Of a stretch of 64,000 nt of DNA, positions 19,824 to 28,956 are shown one piece after another. The notes beneath the pieces were generated by a model that searched no databases, was not told where the DNA came from, and was given only the letters and a program-made list of their open reading frames with translations. This stretch comes from Pandoraea horticolens. GTDB lineage: Bacteria > Pseudomonadota > Gammaproteobacteria > Burkholderiales > Burkholderiaceae. The position numbers and the translations under genes are program-made. How positions within the stretch are numbered: the stretch's first letter is position 1; each line of letters begins with the position of its first letter. The stretch spans positions 1-64,000 of the forward strand of contig NZ_CABPSM010000005.1 of the NCBI RefSeq assembly GCF_902459555.1. The letters are read 5' to 3'.

Positions 19824-19832
19824 TGCTATAAT
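19824..19832 (+). promoter_or_regulatory. Extended -10 promoter of the M23 peptidase gene
   Basis: TGCTATAAT is a perfect extended -10 with a poor -35. Transcription from about 19839 would give a ~115-base leader. A run of six T (19923-19928) preceded by GCCCGGGC lies within the leader and could be an early termination signal. Confidence 0.5.
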
Positions 19833-19954
19833 TGCCGCTCAATTTCTCGGCTCGGGCCGAAGCGACGCCGGGTTGCCCCGGAATTCCGGCAGGCAATCTC
19901 GAAGCGTGTCGCTCCGCCCGGGCTTTTTTCGTAAGTTGCGCAGAATTTTACGTG

Positions 19955-21325
19955 ATGTGGCCAAAACTCCGTGATTTTTTTGCGCGTGAACTGCTGACCC
20001 TGATCGATCCCACGCAGCCGAAGCACCGTCGCAGAAAGGTGCAAATCGTGGCAACGGTCGGTTCGGCCCTGACGTTGGGAATGGTGACCGCCTTCGGCGT
20101 GGCACCCATGGTGCCCGAAGCGGCGCGCAACGGTGCGAGCGTGACTTTACCGCTCACCTTCCCCGACCTGGCCAAACAGATCCAGCAGCTCGACGCGCAA
20201 TCCCAGACCTTTATCCATCAGGTGGCGCTGCGACGTGGCGAAACCCTTGGCGACATGCTCTCGCGCCTGTCGATCCAAGACCCCACCGCAGAACGCTTCA
20301 TTCGTGAGAACGCCGTCGCCCGGCGTCTTATCGGCGTGCCCTCCGGGCAAGTCGTGCAGGCGGAAACGGATGACGACGGCAAACTCGTCTCGCTATCCAC
20401 CGTCCTGTCGACCGGCAGCACCGGTGCCCAGCAGTTGGTGATCGAGCGCAACGACGACGGCCGTCTGCGCGCGCGCGTGGAACAGCTCACGAACGACACC
20501 GAATGGGCCATGCGCTCCGGCGCCATTGCGAATAACTTCTTCACCGCGATGGACGATGCGGGCGTACCCGACGCCGTCGTCGCGCAGATGGTGAATATCT
20601 TCTCCGGCGTGATCAACTTCCAGCGCGACGTGCGCCGCGGCGACCGCTTCCGCCTTGTGTACGAAGTCGTCAAGCAGCAGGATCGTACGGTTCGCACCGG
20701 GCGCGTGCTCGCCATCGAGTTCATCAATCAGGGCAAGACGCATCAGGCCATCTGGTACGCCGAACCGCAGGGAGCGCCCGAGGGCGCTTACTACGGCTTC
20801 GACGGCCGCAACCTGAAGCAGGCATTCCTGCGCACGCCAGTCGAGTTTTCGCGGATTTCGTCGGCGTTCGGCGGTCGCGAGCATCCGTTCCAGCACCAGT
20901 GGAAGAAGCACGAGGGCATAGATCTGGCTGCCCCCATCGGCACGCGCGTGTTCGCGGCGGGTGACGGTGTCGTCACGTTCGTCGGCACGCAGGGCGGTTA
21001 CGGCAATCTGGTGACGATCGATCACGCGGGCAACTACCAGACGCGTTACGCCCACCTGTCCGGCTTCGGACAGGGCATGAAGGCCGGCACTCGGGTCACG
21101 CAGGGCCAGGTCATCGGCTTCGTCGGTCAGACAGGCTGGGCAACAGGCCCCCATCTGCATTACGAACTGCGCTACAACGGCGTTCCGCGCAATCCGTTCT
21201 CGACGGATGTCGCGGCCGTCGCACCGCTCTCAGGCGCCCGCCTGAGAGTGTTCGACATGTACGCCGAGAACCTGCTCAAGCGCATCGATCTGATGCGCAC
21301 GGTACAGGTCGCCGAGCGCGATTAA
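19955..21325 (+). CDS. M23-family peptidoglycan endopeptidase
   Basis: Membrane-anchored murein DD-endopeptidase-like protein. ATG 19955 gives 456 residues: a basic cytoplasmic head (MWPKLRDFF...RRRK), one transmembrane helix (~30-52), a periplasmic OapA/LysM-like region, and the LytM/M23 domain from ~300. Zn ligands are visible: HEGIDLAAP (H...D), and [10 protein letters not shown] (HxH). It is thus probably catalytically active, unlike EnvC/NlpD relatives. An in-frame GTG at 19952 is an alternative start. Adjacent to anmK, consistent with a cell-wall turnover neighbourhood. Confidence 0.9.
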   Translation: MWPKLRDFFARELLTLIDPTQPKHRRRKVQIVATVGSALTLGMVTAFGVAPMVPEAARNGASVTLPLTFPDLAKQIQQLDAQSQTFIHQVALRRGETLGDMLSRLSIQDPTAERFIRENAVARRLIGVPSGQVVQAETDDDGKLVSLSTVLSTGSTGAQQLVIERNDDGRLRARVEQLTNDTEWAMRSGAIANNFFTAMDDAGVPDAVVAQMVNIFSGVINFQRDVRRGDRFRLVYEVVKQQDRTVRTGRVLAIEFINQGKTHQAIWYAEPQGAPEGAYYGFDGRNLKQAFLRTPVEFSRISSAFGGREHPFQHQWKKHEGIDLAAPIGTRVFAAGDGVVTFVGTQGGYGNLVTIDHAGNYQTRYAHLSGFGQGMKAGTRVTQGQVIGFVGQTGWATGPHLHYELRYNGVPRNPFSTDVAAVAPLSGARLRVFDMYAENLLKRIDLMRTVQVAERD

Positions 21326-21428
21326 GGTATGCTGGAAGCCGCGCTGCGCGAGCAACATGTGTTCGACATGCTTGCCCTGCCGGCGCGGACTTGATTTCTT
21401 CGGCTCCCCACGCGCTCGCGCTTCGCTC

Positions 21429-22577
21429 ATGACCGACATCGCTCATCACTCCCGCTCTCCGAATTCCGCCGCCCATTTCATCGGCCTGATGTCCGGCACG
21501 AGCCTCGACGGCGTTGACGGCGTGCTGGTAGCGTCGGCGGATGGCCGGGTGCTCGCAGAAGCCTATCTTCCGTTCCCGAGCGATTTGCGCGAAACGCTGA
21601 TGGTGCTGCAAGCGCCTTCGGAAAACGAATTGCATTGCGAGGCGCTGGCGGCAAACGCCCTGGCGCGCGTCTATGCGGATTGCGTGCGCGAATTGCTGGC
21701 GGCTTCGGGGGTGCCCGCATCGGCCGTCGCCGCCATCGGCGCGCACGGGCAGACGATCCGCCATCGCCCGGGTGAATTCGACGGTGTTGGCTATACGCGC
21801 CAGCTCAATGCTCCCGCGCTGCTCGCCGAACTGACTGGCATCGATGTCGTCGCGGACATTCGCAGCCGGGACGTCGCAGCCGGCGGCCAGGGTGCGCCGC
21901 TCGTGCCGGCCTATCATCAGGCGGTGTTTTCGGACCCGGGGCAAACGCGTGTCGTCTGTAATCTTGGCGGCATCAGCAACGTGACGATTCTGCCTTCGGC
22001 CGCGTCAGGCAAACCGGTCTGCGGCTTCGATTGCGGCCCCGGCAACGCCCTACTCGATGGTTGGGCCGCACGCCACCTCGGCAAGACCTACGACGACGGT
22101 GGCGCGTGGGCGGCGAGCGGAAGCGTTGACGACACCCTGCTGGCTGCACTGCTAAGCGAACCCTATTTCTCCCAAACGCCCCCCAAGAGCACCGGGCGCG
22201 ATTTGTTCCATGCCAGGTGGCTCGACACCCGGTTGGCGGCATTCCCGCGAGTCACGCCTGTAGACGTTCAGGCAACGCTCGTCGCCCTCACCGCCCAGTG
22301 CGTCGCCAACGACGTACTTCGCTATGCCTGCGGCTGCCGGGGGTTTTACGCCTGCGGCGGGGGCACTCGCAATCAAGCGCTCATGCAAGCCATCGCGGCC
22401 CGCCTGCCGGGTGTGACCGTGGCAACAACGCAGGCGCTTGGCGTGCCGCCCCATCAAGTCGAAGCGCTCGCGTTTGCATGGCTGGCCGAGCGGTGCCTGG
22501 CGCGACAACCGGGCAATCTGCCCACCGTGACCGGCGCGAACGGCCCGCGCATTCTTGGCGCAATCTATCCCCACTAA
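21429..22577 (+). CDS. anmK: Anhydro-N-acetylmuramic acid kinase
   Basis: Phosphorylates anhydroMurNAc during murein recycling. Start ATG 21429 places [16 protein letters not shown] (ATP-binding motif) at residue ~18. Other landmarks: [11 protein letters not shown] (~105), NLGGISNVT (~178), [10 protein letters not shown] (~199), [12 protein letters not shown] (~304). 382 residues, normal. It follows the M23 gene after 103 bases. In relatives erpA normally follows on the other strand; here a two-gene insertion intervenes. Confidence 0.96.
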   Translation: MTDIAHHSRSPNSAAHFIGLMSGTSLDGVDGVLVASADGRVLAEAYLPFPSDLRETLMVLQAPSENELHCEALAANALARVYADCVRELLAASGVPASAVAAIGAHGQTIRHRPGEFDGVGYTRQLNAPALLAELTGIDVVADIRSRDVAAGGQGAPLVPAYHQAVFSDPGQTRVVCNLGGISNVTILPSAASGKPVCGFDCGPGNALLDGWAARHLGKTYDDGGAWAASGSVDDTLLAALLSEPYFSQTPPKSTGRDLFHARWLDTRLAAFPRVTPVDVQATLVALTAQCVANDVLRYACGCRGFYACGGGTRNQALMQAIAARLPGVTVATTQALGVPPHQVEALAFAWLAERCLARQPGNLPTVTGANGPRILGAIYPH

Positions 22578-22974
22578 AGGCAGGCCACGCCGTACAAACA
22601 GCTTGCGGTCTGCAATGTGGCGATCGCAACGGATTGCCGACACCCCTCCCACACCGCACTTCGCGCATCATGCGCGGAATACTCCTGTGACGATGTCCGG
22701 CGCCCGGCATTGATCCGGGCCTACGCTCCTCTTCCCCTCGCTTTACACCACGAATCCGGCTGCCGATAGCGCTCGGCAACGTGATTTCACGGCCCTCTTC
22801 GACGCGCAAATTCCGTGTATCCCCCGCTGTTTTTACGAAATCCCAAATATAGGATTCACCCCAAAAAACCAGCGGATTCCCTTGTTCCCCGCCCCCAACA
22901 TGCAACTCTTCAGGCGTCGTCACGACATTACCGGGAAGTACAGGAAGTCCAATCTCACTCATCATTCCTTTGCC
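22578..22974. other. Intergenic region between anmK and the SET-domain gene
   Basis: About 400 bases without a supported gene. It contains two small dyads, GCGCA-TCA-TGCGC (22663-22675) and GCCCGG-N7-CCGGGC (22702-22720), neither followed by T. GC content drops to the right of about 22820, marking the start of the atypical segment; a TATAGG word near 22855 could be a -10. A minus-strand open frame crosses it but runs antisense to the SET gene. Confidence 0.5.
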
Positions 22975-23490
22975 ATGACAGAAAAGAAATTCCTTTATCC
23001 AATCGAATGGCTTGACGAAGAGCGCCCCACATCGAATGCCAGATTCGAAGTGGCCTTGAACTCGGAAGGGCAAGGGTATGGCGTTCGAACACTGGCGCCG
23101 TTTTCGCGTGGAGAACTCGTCAGTCGAATGACCGGGCTGATTTCCAATAGGCGCAGGCTGCATACATTGCAGGTGACGGAGACGATCCACTTGTACGACC
23201 CCTACTTTTCCGGCCTGTTCCTGCACTCATGCTCGCCATCTGTCGGTCTTGATATGCAGCGGCTGGAAGTCTGGGCGCTGCGGGATATTGAGGCGGGTGA
23301 GTTTCTGACGATGGACTATGCGTCCACGGAAGATTTTCTCTTCAGGCAGTTCGAGTGCCAGTGCGGGGCGCCCAACTGCAGAAAATGGATCACTGGATTC
23401 AAAGAACTGCCCAATAACGAGGGCAAGGCCTATCTGGCGAAAATCCGCCCGTCAAAAATAGCCGCAGAGCCCGCGACAAAGGAGCGTTAG
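22975..23490 (+). CDS. Small SET-domain protein lysine methyltransferase-like
   Basis: SAM-dependent SET-fold protein of 171 residues. Visible: N-terminal SET strand NSEGQGYGVRTLAPFSRGELV (~24-44, split here as GQGYGVRT and SRGELV), the pseudoknot segment LHSCSPSVGLD (~84), WALRDIEAGEFLTMDYAS (~101) with the catalytic-site Tyr in MDY, and a post-SET cysteine cluster CQCGAPNC (~126). The usual NHSC.PN is changed to LHSCSPSV, so the Asn that contacts SAM is missing; activity is uncertain. ATG 22975 is a choice without a ribosome site; ATG 22900 is possible. GC is clearly lower than in flanking genes. Target unknown. Coupled by 2 bases to the next gene. Confidence 0.78.
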   Translation: MTEKKFLYPIEWLDEERPTSNARFEVALNSEGQGYGVRTLAPFSRGELVSRMTGLISNRRRLHTLQVTETIHLYDPYFSGLFLHSCSPSVGLDMQRLEVWALRDIEAGEFLTMDYASTEDFLFRQFECQCGAPNCRKWITGFKELPNNEGKAYLAKIRPSKIAAEPATKER

Positions 23491-23492
23491 AT

Positions 23493-24647
23493 ATGTCGCG
23501 CATCGAAACCACCTCAATCATCGGCGACCGGAAGATTACGGGCGAAAAAGGCGTTGCGCCGGCAATTCATTATTCTGCGGTTTTTGCCGCATCCGATAGC
23601 GACGAATTCGCAGAGATGTCGAGCGTGCCTCAGCATGCCCGGAACTACACTCGCTATGGCAACCCGGTTCACGAAAGAGTCAAGTCGATCATGGCCGCAC
23701 TTGAAGGCACCGAAACCGCCTTGGTGATGAGTTCCGGCATGGGCGCAATGGTCACCACACTGCTTGCACTGCTCAGTGCGGGAGATCACGTCATCGCTCA
23801 AACCCACCATTACATGAGCACGGCGAACCTATTCGACGAGATGCTGAGTCGATTGGGAGTAGAAGTCTCATTGGTCGATCAGACACAACCGTCCGCATTT
23901 ATGTCGGCGATTCGACAAAATACAAAACTCATTTTGCTGGAATCTCCCGCCAATCCATTGCTCGAATTGACGGATATCGAGGGTGTCGCCAAGATCGCGC
24001 GTGCGCACGGCATCCTCACCGTTGCAGACAATACGTTTGCGTCTCCAATAAATCAGCAGCCCCATGCGCTTGGCATCGACATCATTGTCCATAGCGCAAC
24101 CAAGTATCTCGGTGGGCATCACGACCTGACGGGCGGCGTGGTTTGCACAAGCCGCTCCCTTGCCGAACAGATCTGGCGCACACACGTTACCCTTGGATCG
24201 GTGCTGTCTCCTATGGATGCATGGCTGTTGCTGCGTGGATTACGTACGCTGCCGATACGGATGGAACGAATCAATGCAAACGCATTGACGCTGGCGAGAT
24301 TTCTTTCTCAACACCCAAGCATCGAACGCGTTATCTACCCGGGACTGGAAACGCATCCTCAGTTCGATTTGGCGCATCGGCAAATGAAGGGATTTGGCGG
24401 CGTGTTTGCCTTTGGATTACGCGAAGGCCCCGATACGGCAAAGCGTGTCGTTTCTGCGCTTCGCATCCCTTTCAATGCCGGTAGCTTGGGCGGGGTCGAT
24501 TCCCTTGTGATTCATGTCGCCACGATGTGGTTGGGAACACGACCGGCAACCGCACCAATTCCAGCCAATCTGATTCGTTACTCCGTCGGCATTGAGCATG
24601 TTGACGATCTCAAAGAAGATCTCATTCAGGCGCTGGGTAGCGCTTAA
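23493..24647 (+). CDS. Trans-sulfuration family PLP-dependent enzyme (cystathionine gamma-synthase/lyase-like)
   Basis: Cys/Met-metabolism PLP enzyme, 384 residues. Signature sites: YTRYGNPVHERV (~51, phosphate-binding Tyr/Arg), SSGMGAMVTTLL (~79), the Asp of VADNTFASP (~177) that contacts the pyridine nitrogen, and the PLP lysine in HSATKYLGGHHDLTGG (~205). The Tyr that stacks on PLP is in THHYMSTANLF. AAGGAG lies 9 bases before ATG 23493, inside the end of the SET gene, so translation is coupled. Sampled lines run near 43-57% GC against 60-75% in flanking core genes. Substrate (homoserine ester, cystathionine, methionine) cannot be decided by eye. Confidence 0.88.
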   Translation: MSRIETTSIIGDRKITGEKGVAPAIHYSAVFAASDSDEFAEMSSVPQHARNYTRYGNPVHERVKSIMAALEGTETALVMSSGMGAMVTTLLALLSAGDHVIAQTHHYMSTANLFDEMLSRLGVEVSLVDQTQPSAFMSAIRQNTKLILLESPANPLLELTDIEGVAKIARAHGILTVADNTFASPINQQPHALGIDIIVHSATKYLGGHHDLTGGVVCTSRSLAEQIWRTHVTLGSVLSPMDAWLLLRGLRTLPIRMERINANALTLARFLSQHPSIERVIYPGLETHPQFDLAHRQMKGFGGVFAFGLREGPDTAKRVVSALRIPFNAGSLGGVDSLVIHVATMWLGTRPATAPIPANLIRYSVGIEHVDDLKEDLIQALGSA

Positions 24648-24713
24648 CCCTCTCGACGTATAGCCCTTCGACTTTGCGTCGTACGGGACACCCCATCGCG
24701 TCATCCATGGCAC

Positions 24714-24741
24714 AAAAAAACACCCCTCTCACGGAGGGGTG
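24714..24741 (-). terminator. Intrinsic terminator of erpA
   Basis: CACCCCTC (24721-24728) pairs with GAGGGGTG (24734-24741), and a run of seven A on the plus strand (24714-24720) becomes the T tract on the minus strand, downstream of erpA. Confidence 0.85.
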
Positions 24742-24813
24742 CAGAATGCCCGAATCTTGGCGTTCCTTTGAGCTGTGCTCAAAGGAACAACCAACGGAAT
24801 TCCAGCGCGTCGT

Positions 24814-25179
24814 TCAGACCGAGAACGAAGAACCGCAGCCACAGGTGGTGGTTGCGTTCGGATTCTTGATCACGAACTGTGCGCCGTTGATGTCTTCCTT
24901 GTAGTCAATCTCGGCGCCGACGAGGTATTGATAGCTCATCGAGTCGATCAGCAGCGACACGCCGTTCTTGTCGAGCACGGTATCGTCTTCGTTGACATCT
25001 TCATCGAAGGTGAAACCATACTGAAAGCCGGAGCAACCGCCACCCTGCACAAAAACGCGCAGTTTCAGCTCGGCATTGCCTTCTTCGTCGATCAGTTGCT
25101 TGACCTTGTCCGCAGCGCTGTCAGTAAAGACCAGGAATGCGGGCATTTCCGTGACGGCAGCCTCAAGCGGTGCGTTCAT
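24814..25179 (-). CDS. erpA: Iron-sulfur cluster insertion protein ErpA
   Basis: A-type Fe-S carrier that delivers clusters to essential apoproteins. 121 residues with the three ligand cysteines in [11 protein letters not shown] (~49) and the C-terminal TTCGCGSSF pair. Single gene with its own terminator; the gap to argC (25180-25276) holds a TAGAAT -10-like word and a compound dyad. Confidence 0.96.
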   Translation of the reverse strand: MNAPLEAAVTEMPAFLVFTDSAADKVKQLIDEEGNAELKLRVFVQGGGCSGFQYGFTFDEDVNEDDTVLDKNGVSLLIDSMSYQYLVGAEIDYKEDINGAQFVIKNPNATTTCGCGSSFSV

Positions 25180-25214
25180 CGCAAATCTCCAAAAAGCGGT
25201 TCGGTACCATTCTA

Positions 25215-25265
25215 GTCCCTAATCCAAAATTGTGCCGATAGTTGGAAAATCAATGGCTTAGGGAC
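25215..25265. repeat. Compound inverted repeat between argC and erpA
   Basis: Outer arms GTCCCTAA (25215-25222) and TTAGGGAC (25258-25265) enclose inner arms TCCAA (25223-25227) and TTGGA (25242-25246). On the right the inner and outer arms are separated by 11 bases, on the left they touch. It may be an operator for erpA or an RNA fold downstream of argC. Confidence 0.5.
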
Positions 25266-25276
25266 GATAAATACCG

Positions 25277-26320
25277 TTACGGCAGTACGGGAATATGGGT
25301 CAACCCCATGTTCTCCGGCAAGCCGAACATCAGGTTCATACACTGCACGCCCTGACCGGACGCGCCCTTGACCAGATTGTCCTCGACCACGAGGATCACC
25401 AGCGTATCTTCATTGCCCGGGCGATGCACCGCCATACGGACATAATTCGACGCGCGCACCCAGCGCGTTTCCGGCATCGAGCCGGCCGGCAGCACGTCCA
25501 CGAACGGCTCGCCTGCGTAATACGTCTCGAACAGCGCCTGGAAGTCCGTGTCGCGCGCTTCGGGCAGGATCGTCGCGTACAACGTCGAGTGAATGCCACG
25601 AATCGTCGGCAGCAGGTGCGGCACGAACGTCAGCCCCACCGGGTAACCGGCAATCGCCTCGAGACCCTGCTTGATTTCCGGGTGGTGGCGATGGCCCTTC
25701 ACACCATACGCCTTGAAGTTGTCGGCCGTCTCCGCGAGGATCAGCGATGTCTCGCCCTTGCGGCCGGCACCGCTCGCGCCCGACTTGGCGTCTGCGATCA
25801 GATGCTTCGGATCGACCAGCTTCCGGCCACCGGCGAACAGCGGCGCATAGCCCAGTTGCACGGACGTCGGATAGCAGCCCGGCAGACCGATCACGCGGGC
25901 ACTCTTGATTCGCTCGCGGTTGATCTCGGGCAGGCCGTACACGGCTTCCTCGAGAATGTCCGGACAGGCATGGGGCATGCCGTACCACTTCTCGAATGTG
26001 GCAATGTCCTTCAGGCGGAAGTCTGCCGCCAGATCGATTACGCGCACGCCAGCAGCAAGCAGCTCGCGCGCCTGCGCCATGGCAACCCCGTGCGGCGTGG
26101 CGAAAAACACCACGTCGCAATCGGTCAAACGGGCATCGTCAGGCGTGCAAAACGCCAGGTCGACACGGCCTCGCAGGTTCGGATACATATCGGCGACCGG
26201 CGTGCCCGCTTCCTTACGCGAAGTGATCGCCGTCAACTGCACTTCCGGGTGCTGCGCCAGCAAACGGAGCAGTTCCACACCGGTATAGCCGGTGCCGCCT
26301 ACGATACCTACCTTGACCAT
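25277..26320 (-). CDS. argC: N-acetyl-gamma-glutamyl-phosphate reductase
   Basis: Third step of arginine synthesis, NADPH-dependent. Residues 1-20 give the nucleotide motif [18 protein letters not shown]; the catalytic Cys is in GLPGCYPTS (~149); HRHHPEIKQ (~208) holds the catalytic His. 347 residues is the long type-1 form usual in this order. It lies downstream of rpsI on the same strand with an intrinsic terminator between them, so argC needs its own promoter. Confidence 0.96.
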   Translation of the reverse strand: MVKVGIVGGTGYTGVELLRLLAQHPEVQLTAITSRKEAGTPVADMYPNLRGRVDLAFCTPDDARLTDCDVVFFATPHGVAMAQARELLAAGVRVIDLAADFRLKDIATFEKWYGMPHACPDILEEAVYGLPEINRERIKSARVIGLPGCYPTSVQLGYAPLFAGGRKLVDPKHLIADAKSGASGAGRKGETSLILAETADNFKAYGVKGHRHHPEIKQGLEAIAGYPVGLTFVPHLLPTIRGIHSTLYATILPEARDTDFQALFETYYAGEPFVDVLPAGSMPETRWVRASNYVRMAVHRPGNEDTLVILVVEDNLVKGASGQGVQCMNLMFGLPENMGLTHIPVLP

Positions 26321-26437
26321 GCCCTACCCCCTCTCAATCGGAAATGCGATTCTATCAAGCTTCCACGACACGCGTGAGACGGTGACCCAACGGGCGCCTC
26401 CCTTTTACACGCGGACAAAACACGGTGAAAAAAGAAA

Positions 26438-26460
26438 AAAGGCCGCGCGAGGCGGCCTTT
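26438..26460 (-). terminator. Intrinsic terminator of rplM-rpsI
   Basis: AAAGGCCGC (26438-26446) pairs with GCGGCCTTT (26452-26460), loop 5 nt; the plus-strand A-rich run to its left (26428-26440) is the minus-strand T tract. Confidence 0.88.
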
Positions 26461-26503
26461 CTCTGCACCTGCCAGAGGCAGATGCCCACAAGCACCCGGG
26501 CGA

Positions 26504-26899
26504 TTAACGCTTCGAGAATTGCTTGCGACGGCGGGCCTTGTGCAGACCAACCTTCTTACGTTCGACTTCACGGGCGTCGCGAGTGACGAAGCCTGCGGTC
26601 GACAGCGTCGGCTTGAGCGTCGCGTCGTAGTCGATCAGGGCGCGGGTGATACCGTGACGAACCGCACCGGCCTGACCCGTTTCACCGCCGCCCGAAACGT
26701 TGACCTTGATGTCGAACGTTTCAGCGTGGTTGGTCAGCTCGAGCGGCTGACGAACGATCATCAGCGACGTTTCACGAGCGAAGTACTCTTTGATCGGCTT
26801 GCCATTGACGACGATGTCGCCCTTGCCAGCCTTGATGAACACACGAGCAACAGCGCTCTTGCGACGGCCGGTGCCGTAATTCCAATCGTTTTTGAACAT
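26504..26899 (-). CDS. rpsI: 30S ribosomal protein S9
   Basis: Ribosomal protein S9, 131 residues. [14 protein letters not shown] at the N-terminus and the basic C-terminal tail [11 protein letters not shown], which reaches the P-site tRNA, are both intact. It starts 9 bases after rplM, the classical rplM-rpsI operon. Confidence 0.98.
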   Translation of the reverse strand: MFKNDWNYGTGRRKSAVARVFIKAGKGDIVVNGKPIKEYFARETSLMIVRQPLELTNHAETFDIKVNVSGGGETGQAGAVRHGITRALIDYDATLKPTLSTAGFVTRDAREVERKKVGLHKARRRKQFSKR

Positions 26900-26908
26900 G
26901 GCTGGCCC

Positions 26909-27337
26909 TTAGATCTCGAGCGACTTCGGTTGCTGCGCTTCGTGCGGATGATTACCGTCGGCGTAAACCTTCAGCTTCTTGATCATCGCGTAGCCCAGCG
27001 GACCCTTCGGCAGCATGCCCTTCACGGCTTTCTCGAGCGCGCGGCCCGGGAAACGCTCTTGCATCTTGCCAAACGTGGTTTCGTAGATACCGCCCGGGTA
27101 ACCCGTGTGGCGGTAGTACTTCTTGTCGGTTTGCTTTGCGCCCGTAACTTTCAGCTTGGCAGCATTGACGATGATGATGTAATCACCCGTGTCAACGTGC
27201 GGCGTGAATTCCGGTTTGTGTTTGCCGCGCAGACGGCGTGCCACTTCGCTGGCGACACGGCCGAGGACTTTGTCCGTCGCGTCAATCACAAACCATTCGC
27301 GCGTCACCTCTGCCGGCTTAGCGGAAAACGTCTTCAT
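26909..27337 (-). CDS. rplM: 50S ribosomal protein L13
   Basis: Ribosomal protein L13, 142 residues, exactly the usual length. [31 protein letters not shown] and RHTGYPGG are conserved L13 segments. First gene of the operon; its promoter is at 27490-27519. Confidence 0.98.
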   Translation of the reverse strand: MKTFSAKPAEVTREWFVIDATDKVLGRVASEVARRLRGKHKPEFTPHVDTGDYIIIVNAAKLKVTGAKQTDKKYYRHTGYPGGIYETTFGKMQERFPGRALEKAVKGMLPKGPLGYAMIKKLKVYADGNHPHEAQQPKSLEI

Positions 27338-27489
27338 GATCGATCCAAATAAAATGCATTTGCCCCATTAACACCAACTTCCTGCTTGTCTGCCGGCCGC
27401 GTCCTTGCGATTTGGGTCGCATGGCGCAGTCCTGTGCTTGCAGGCTCTCCCTGATGCTTTTTCCGTGGGCATTTCCGGAAAAGTCGTTG

Positions 27490-27519
27490 ATTATACAGAA
27501 AAAACCACCCACCGGTAAA
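27490..27519 (-). promoter_or_regulatory. rplM-rpsI promoter
   Basis: Minus-strand TGTATAAT (perfect -10 at 27490-27495 with an upstream TG) and TTTACC (-35 at 27514-27519) with an 18-bp spacer. The leader to the rplM start would be about 145 bases. Confidence 0.7.
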
Positions 27520-27550
27520 GCGCCGCAGGTAAACGGCATTTCCGGCGCAC

Positions 27551-27692
27551 AAAAAAAACCCGAACCTCATGGGTCCGGGTTAAATCCACCAAAGGAGGAG
27601 GGTGGAGGAGACACTTGCAGGATTGCTGTGAAGCACAACAACCAATGACTGCAGTCTAGCAAATCGAATTGTGCGACGCAAGAAAATTTATA
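27551..27692 (-). ncRNA. Candidate small RNA with anti-Shine-Dalgarno loops
   Basis: A compact minus-strand RNA with three stem-loops and no open frame. In transcript order: an 8-bp hairpin with CUU triloop (27623-27641, one G-U pair); a CCACC/GGUGG stem (27586-27605) whose loop displays CUCCUCC, complementary to the ribosome-binding consensus, with a second CUCCUCC just before it; and a 10-bp intrinsic terminator (27558-27582) ending in a T run (27551-27558). A TATAAA -10-like word is at 27687-27692, -35 unclear, so length is about 130 nt. It ends upstream of the rplM promoter, so it is a separate unit. It resembles, from memory, the Rfam family called Betaproteobacteria toxic small RNA, which carries an anti-SD motif; membership is unverified. 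Confidence 0.62.
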
Positions 27693-27944
27693 GTGCGAAA
27701 CACATTACCATAATATGAAATTTCGACGAAACCGAGCGAACCACATCATTTCCTTAAAAATCAATAATTTATAAATAAAAATCATGTGCCACGCTCCGAA
27801 AAATCGCGCTTGATATTTGAATTTAGGGTTTATCCCTCTGAAAACTCGATCAAAAAAGCGCCAATATTGCGACGCAGCAACCAAGGCCAGAATGGATGAC
27901 TGTCAGGGTTTGCGGGCGGCGGTACGCGAGTTTGCGGAAGCCGC

Positions 27945-27950
27945 TACAAT
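27945..27950 (+). promoter_or_regulatory. Candidate -10 of the OsmC-like gene
   Basis: CTACAAT word 34 bases before the ATG, no clear -35. The region 27660-27900 to its left is strongly AT-rich and otherwise featureless. Confidence 0.35.
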
Positions 27951-27983
27951 TTTTGCTTGAACGGCATATCGGGGTTTCGAAAT

Positions 27984-28406
27984 ATGGAATGCAAGGTGAG
28001 TTGGATGGGCCAGGAGGGTATGGCCTTCGTCGCTCAGACGGGTAGCGGCCACATCGTCGCGATGGATGGCGCGCCGGAAGGCGGCGGCCACAATCAGGCA
28101 CCGCGCCCGATGGAAATGCTGCTGGTCGGCACCGGCGGCTGCACCGCCTATGACGTGGTGCTGATTCTCAAGAAGAGCCGTGCCGAAGTGAAGGGCTGCA
28201 GCGTCGCGCTCAAGGCAGAACGCGCAAGCGAAGACCCGAAAGTCTTCACCAAGATTCACTTTCACTTCACCGTCACGGGCCGTAACCTGAACCCCGCCAC
28301 CGTGGAGCGCGCCGTGACGCTCTCCCACGACAAGTACTGCTCGGCGTCGATCATGCTCGCCAAGACCGCCGAGCTGACGCACAGTGTCGAGATCGTCGAA
28401 GGCTAA
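27984..28406 (+). CDS. OsmC family protein (YhfA-like)
   Basis: OsmC/Ohr-fold protein of 140 residues. The active-site arrangement PMEMLLVGTGGCTAYDVVLIL (split as PMEMLLVGT and GGCTAYDV, ~39-58) has the first catalytic Cys, and KYCSASIML near residue 114 the second. This resembles YhfA-type members more than the peroxide-specific Ohr group. ATG 27984 begins MECKVSW; an upstream start at 27957 is less likely. Hydroperoxide reduction is plausible but not proven for this branch. Confidence 0.88.
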   Translation: MECKVSWMGQEGMAFVAQTGSGHIVAMDGAPEGGGHNQAPRPMEMLLVGTGGCTAYDVVLILKKSRAEVKGCSVALKAERASEDPKVFTKIHFHFTVTGRNLNPATVERAVTLSHDKYCSASIMLAKTAELTHSVEIVEG

Positions 28407-28430
28407 GATTCGTTTGCACTGGCGATGAAG

Positions 28431-28461
28431 CACAAAAGGCTCCCACCGGGAGCCTTTTGTG
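28431..28461. terminator. Bidirectional terminator between the OsmC-like gene and rnpB
   Basis: Perfect 14-bp arms (28431-28444 and 28448-28461) with a 3-nt loop, CACAAAAGG...CCTTTTGTG, T-rich on both strands. It serves the plus-strand OsmC-like gene and the minus-strand RNase P RNA. Confidence 0.9.
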
Positions 28462-28472
28462 TTTTGTTGGGA

Positions 28473-28884
<412 letters not shown>

Positions 28885-28890
28885 GGCCGA

Positions 28891-28896
28891 AGTGTA
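28891..28896 (-). promoter_or_regulatory. Candidate -10 of rnpB
   Basis: TACACT on the minus strand, 7 bases upstream of the predicted RNA 5' end; -35 not clear. Confidence 0.45.
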
Positions 28897-28956
28897 GCAC
28901 GCGGACCGCCATCATTGCCCGTCGGTCATGCGCGCCGAGACCACGCTCGGCCGACG

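Noticed and set aside
22381-23226. Minus-strand frame of 281 codons spanning the anmK end, the gap and the start of the SET gene
   Set aside because: It overlaps two coding regions antisense, lacks a ribosome site and shows no family features; the SET reading has clear motifs.
27338-27550. Ribosomal-protein leader riboswitch before rplM
   Set aside because: The leader between the promoter and rplM shows no clear conserved fold; the structured element lies upstream of the promoter.
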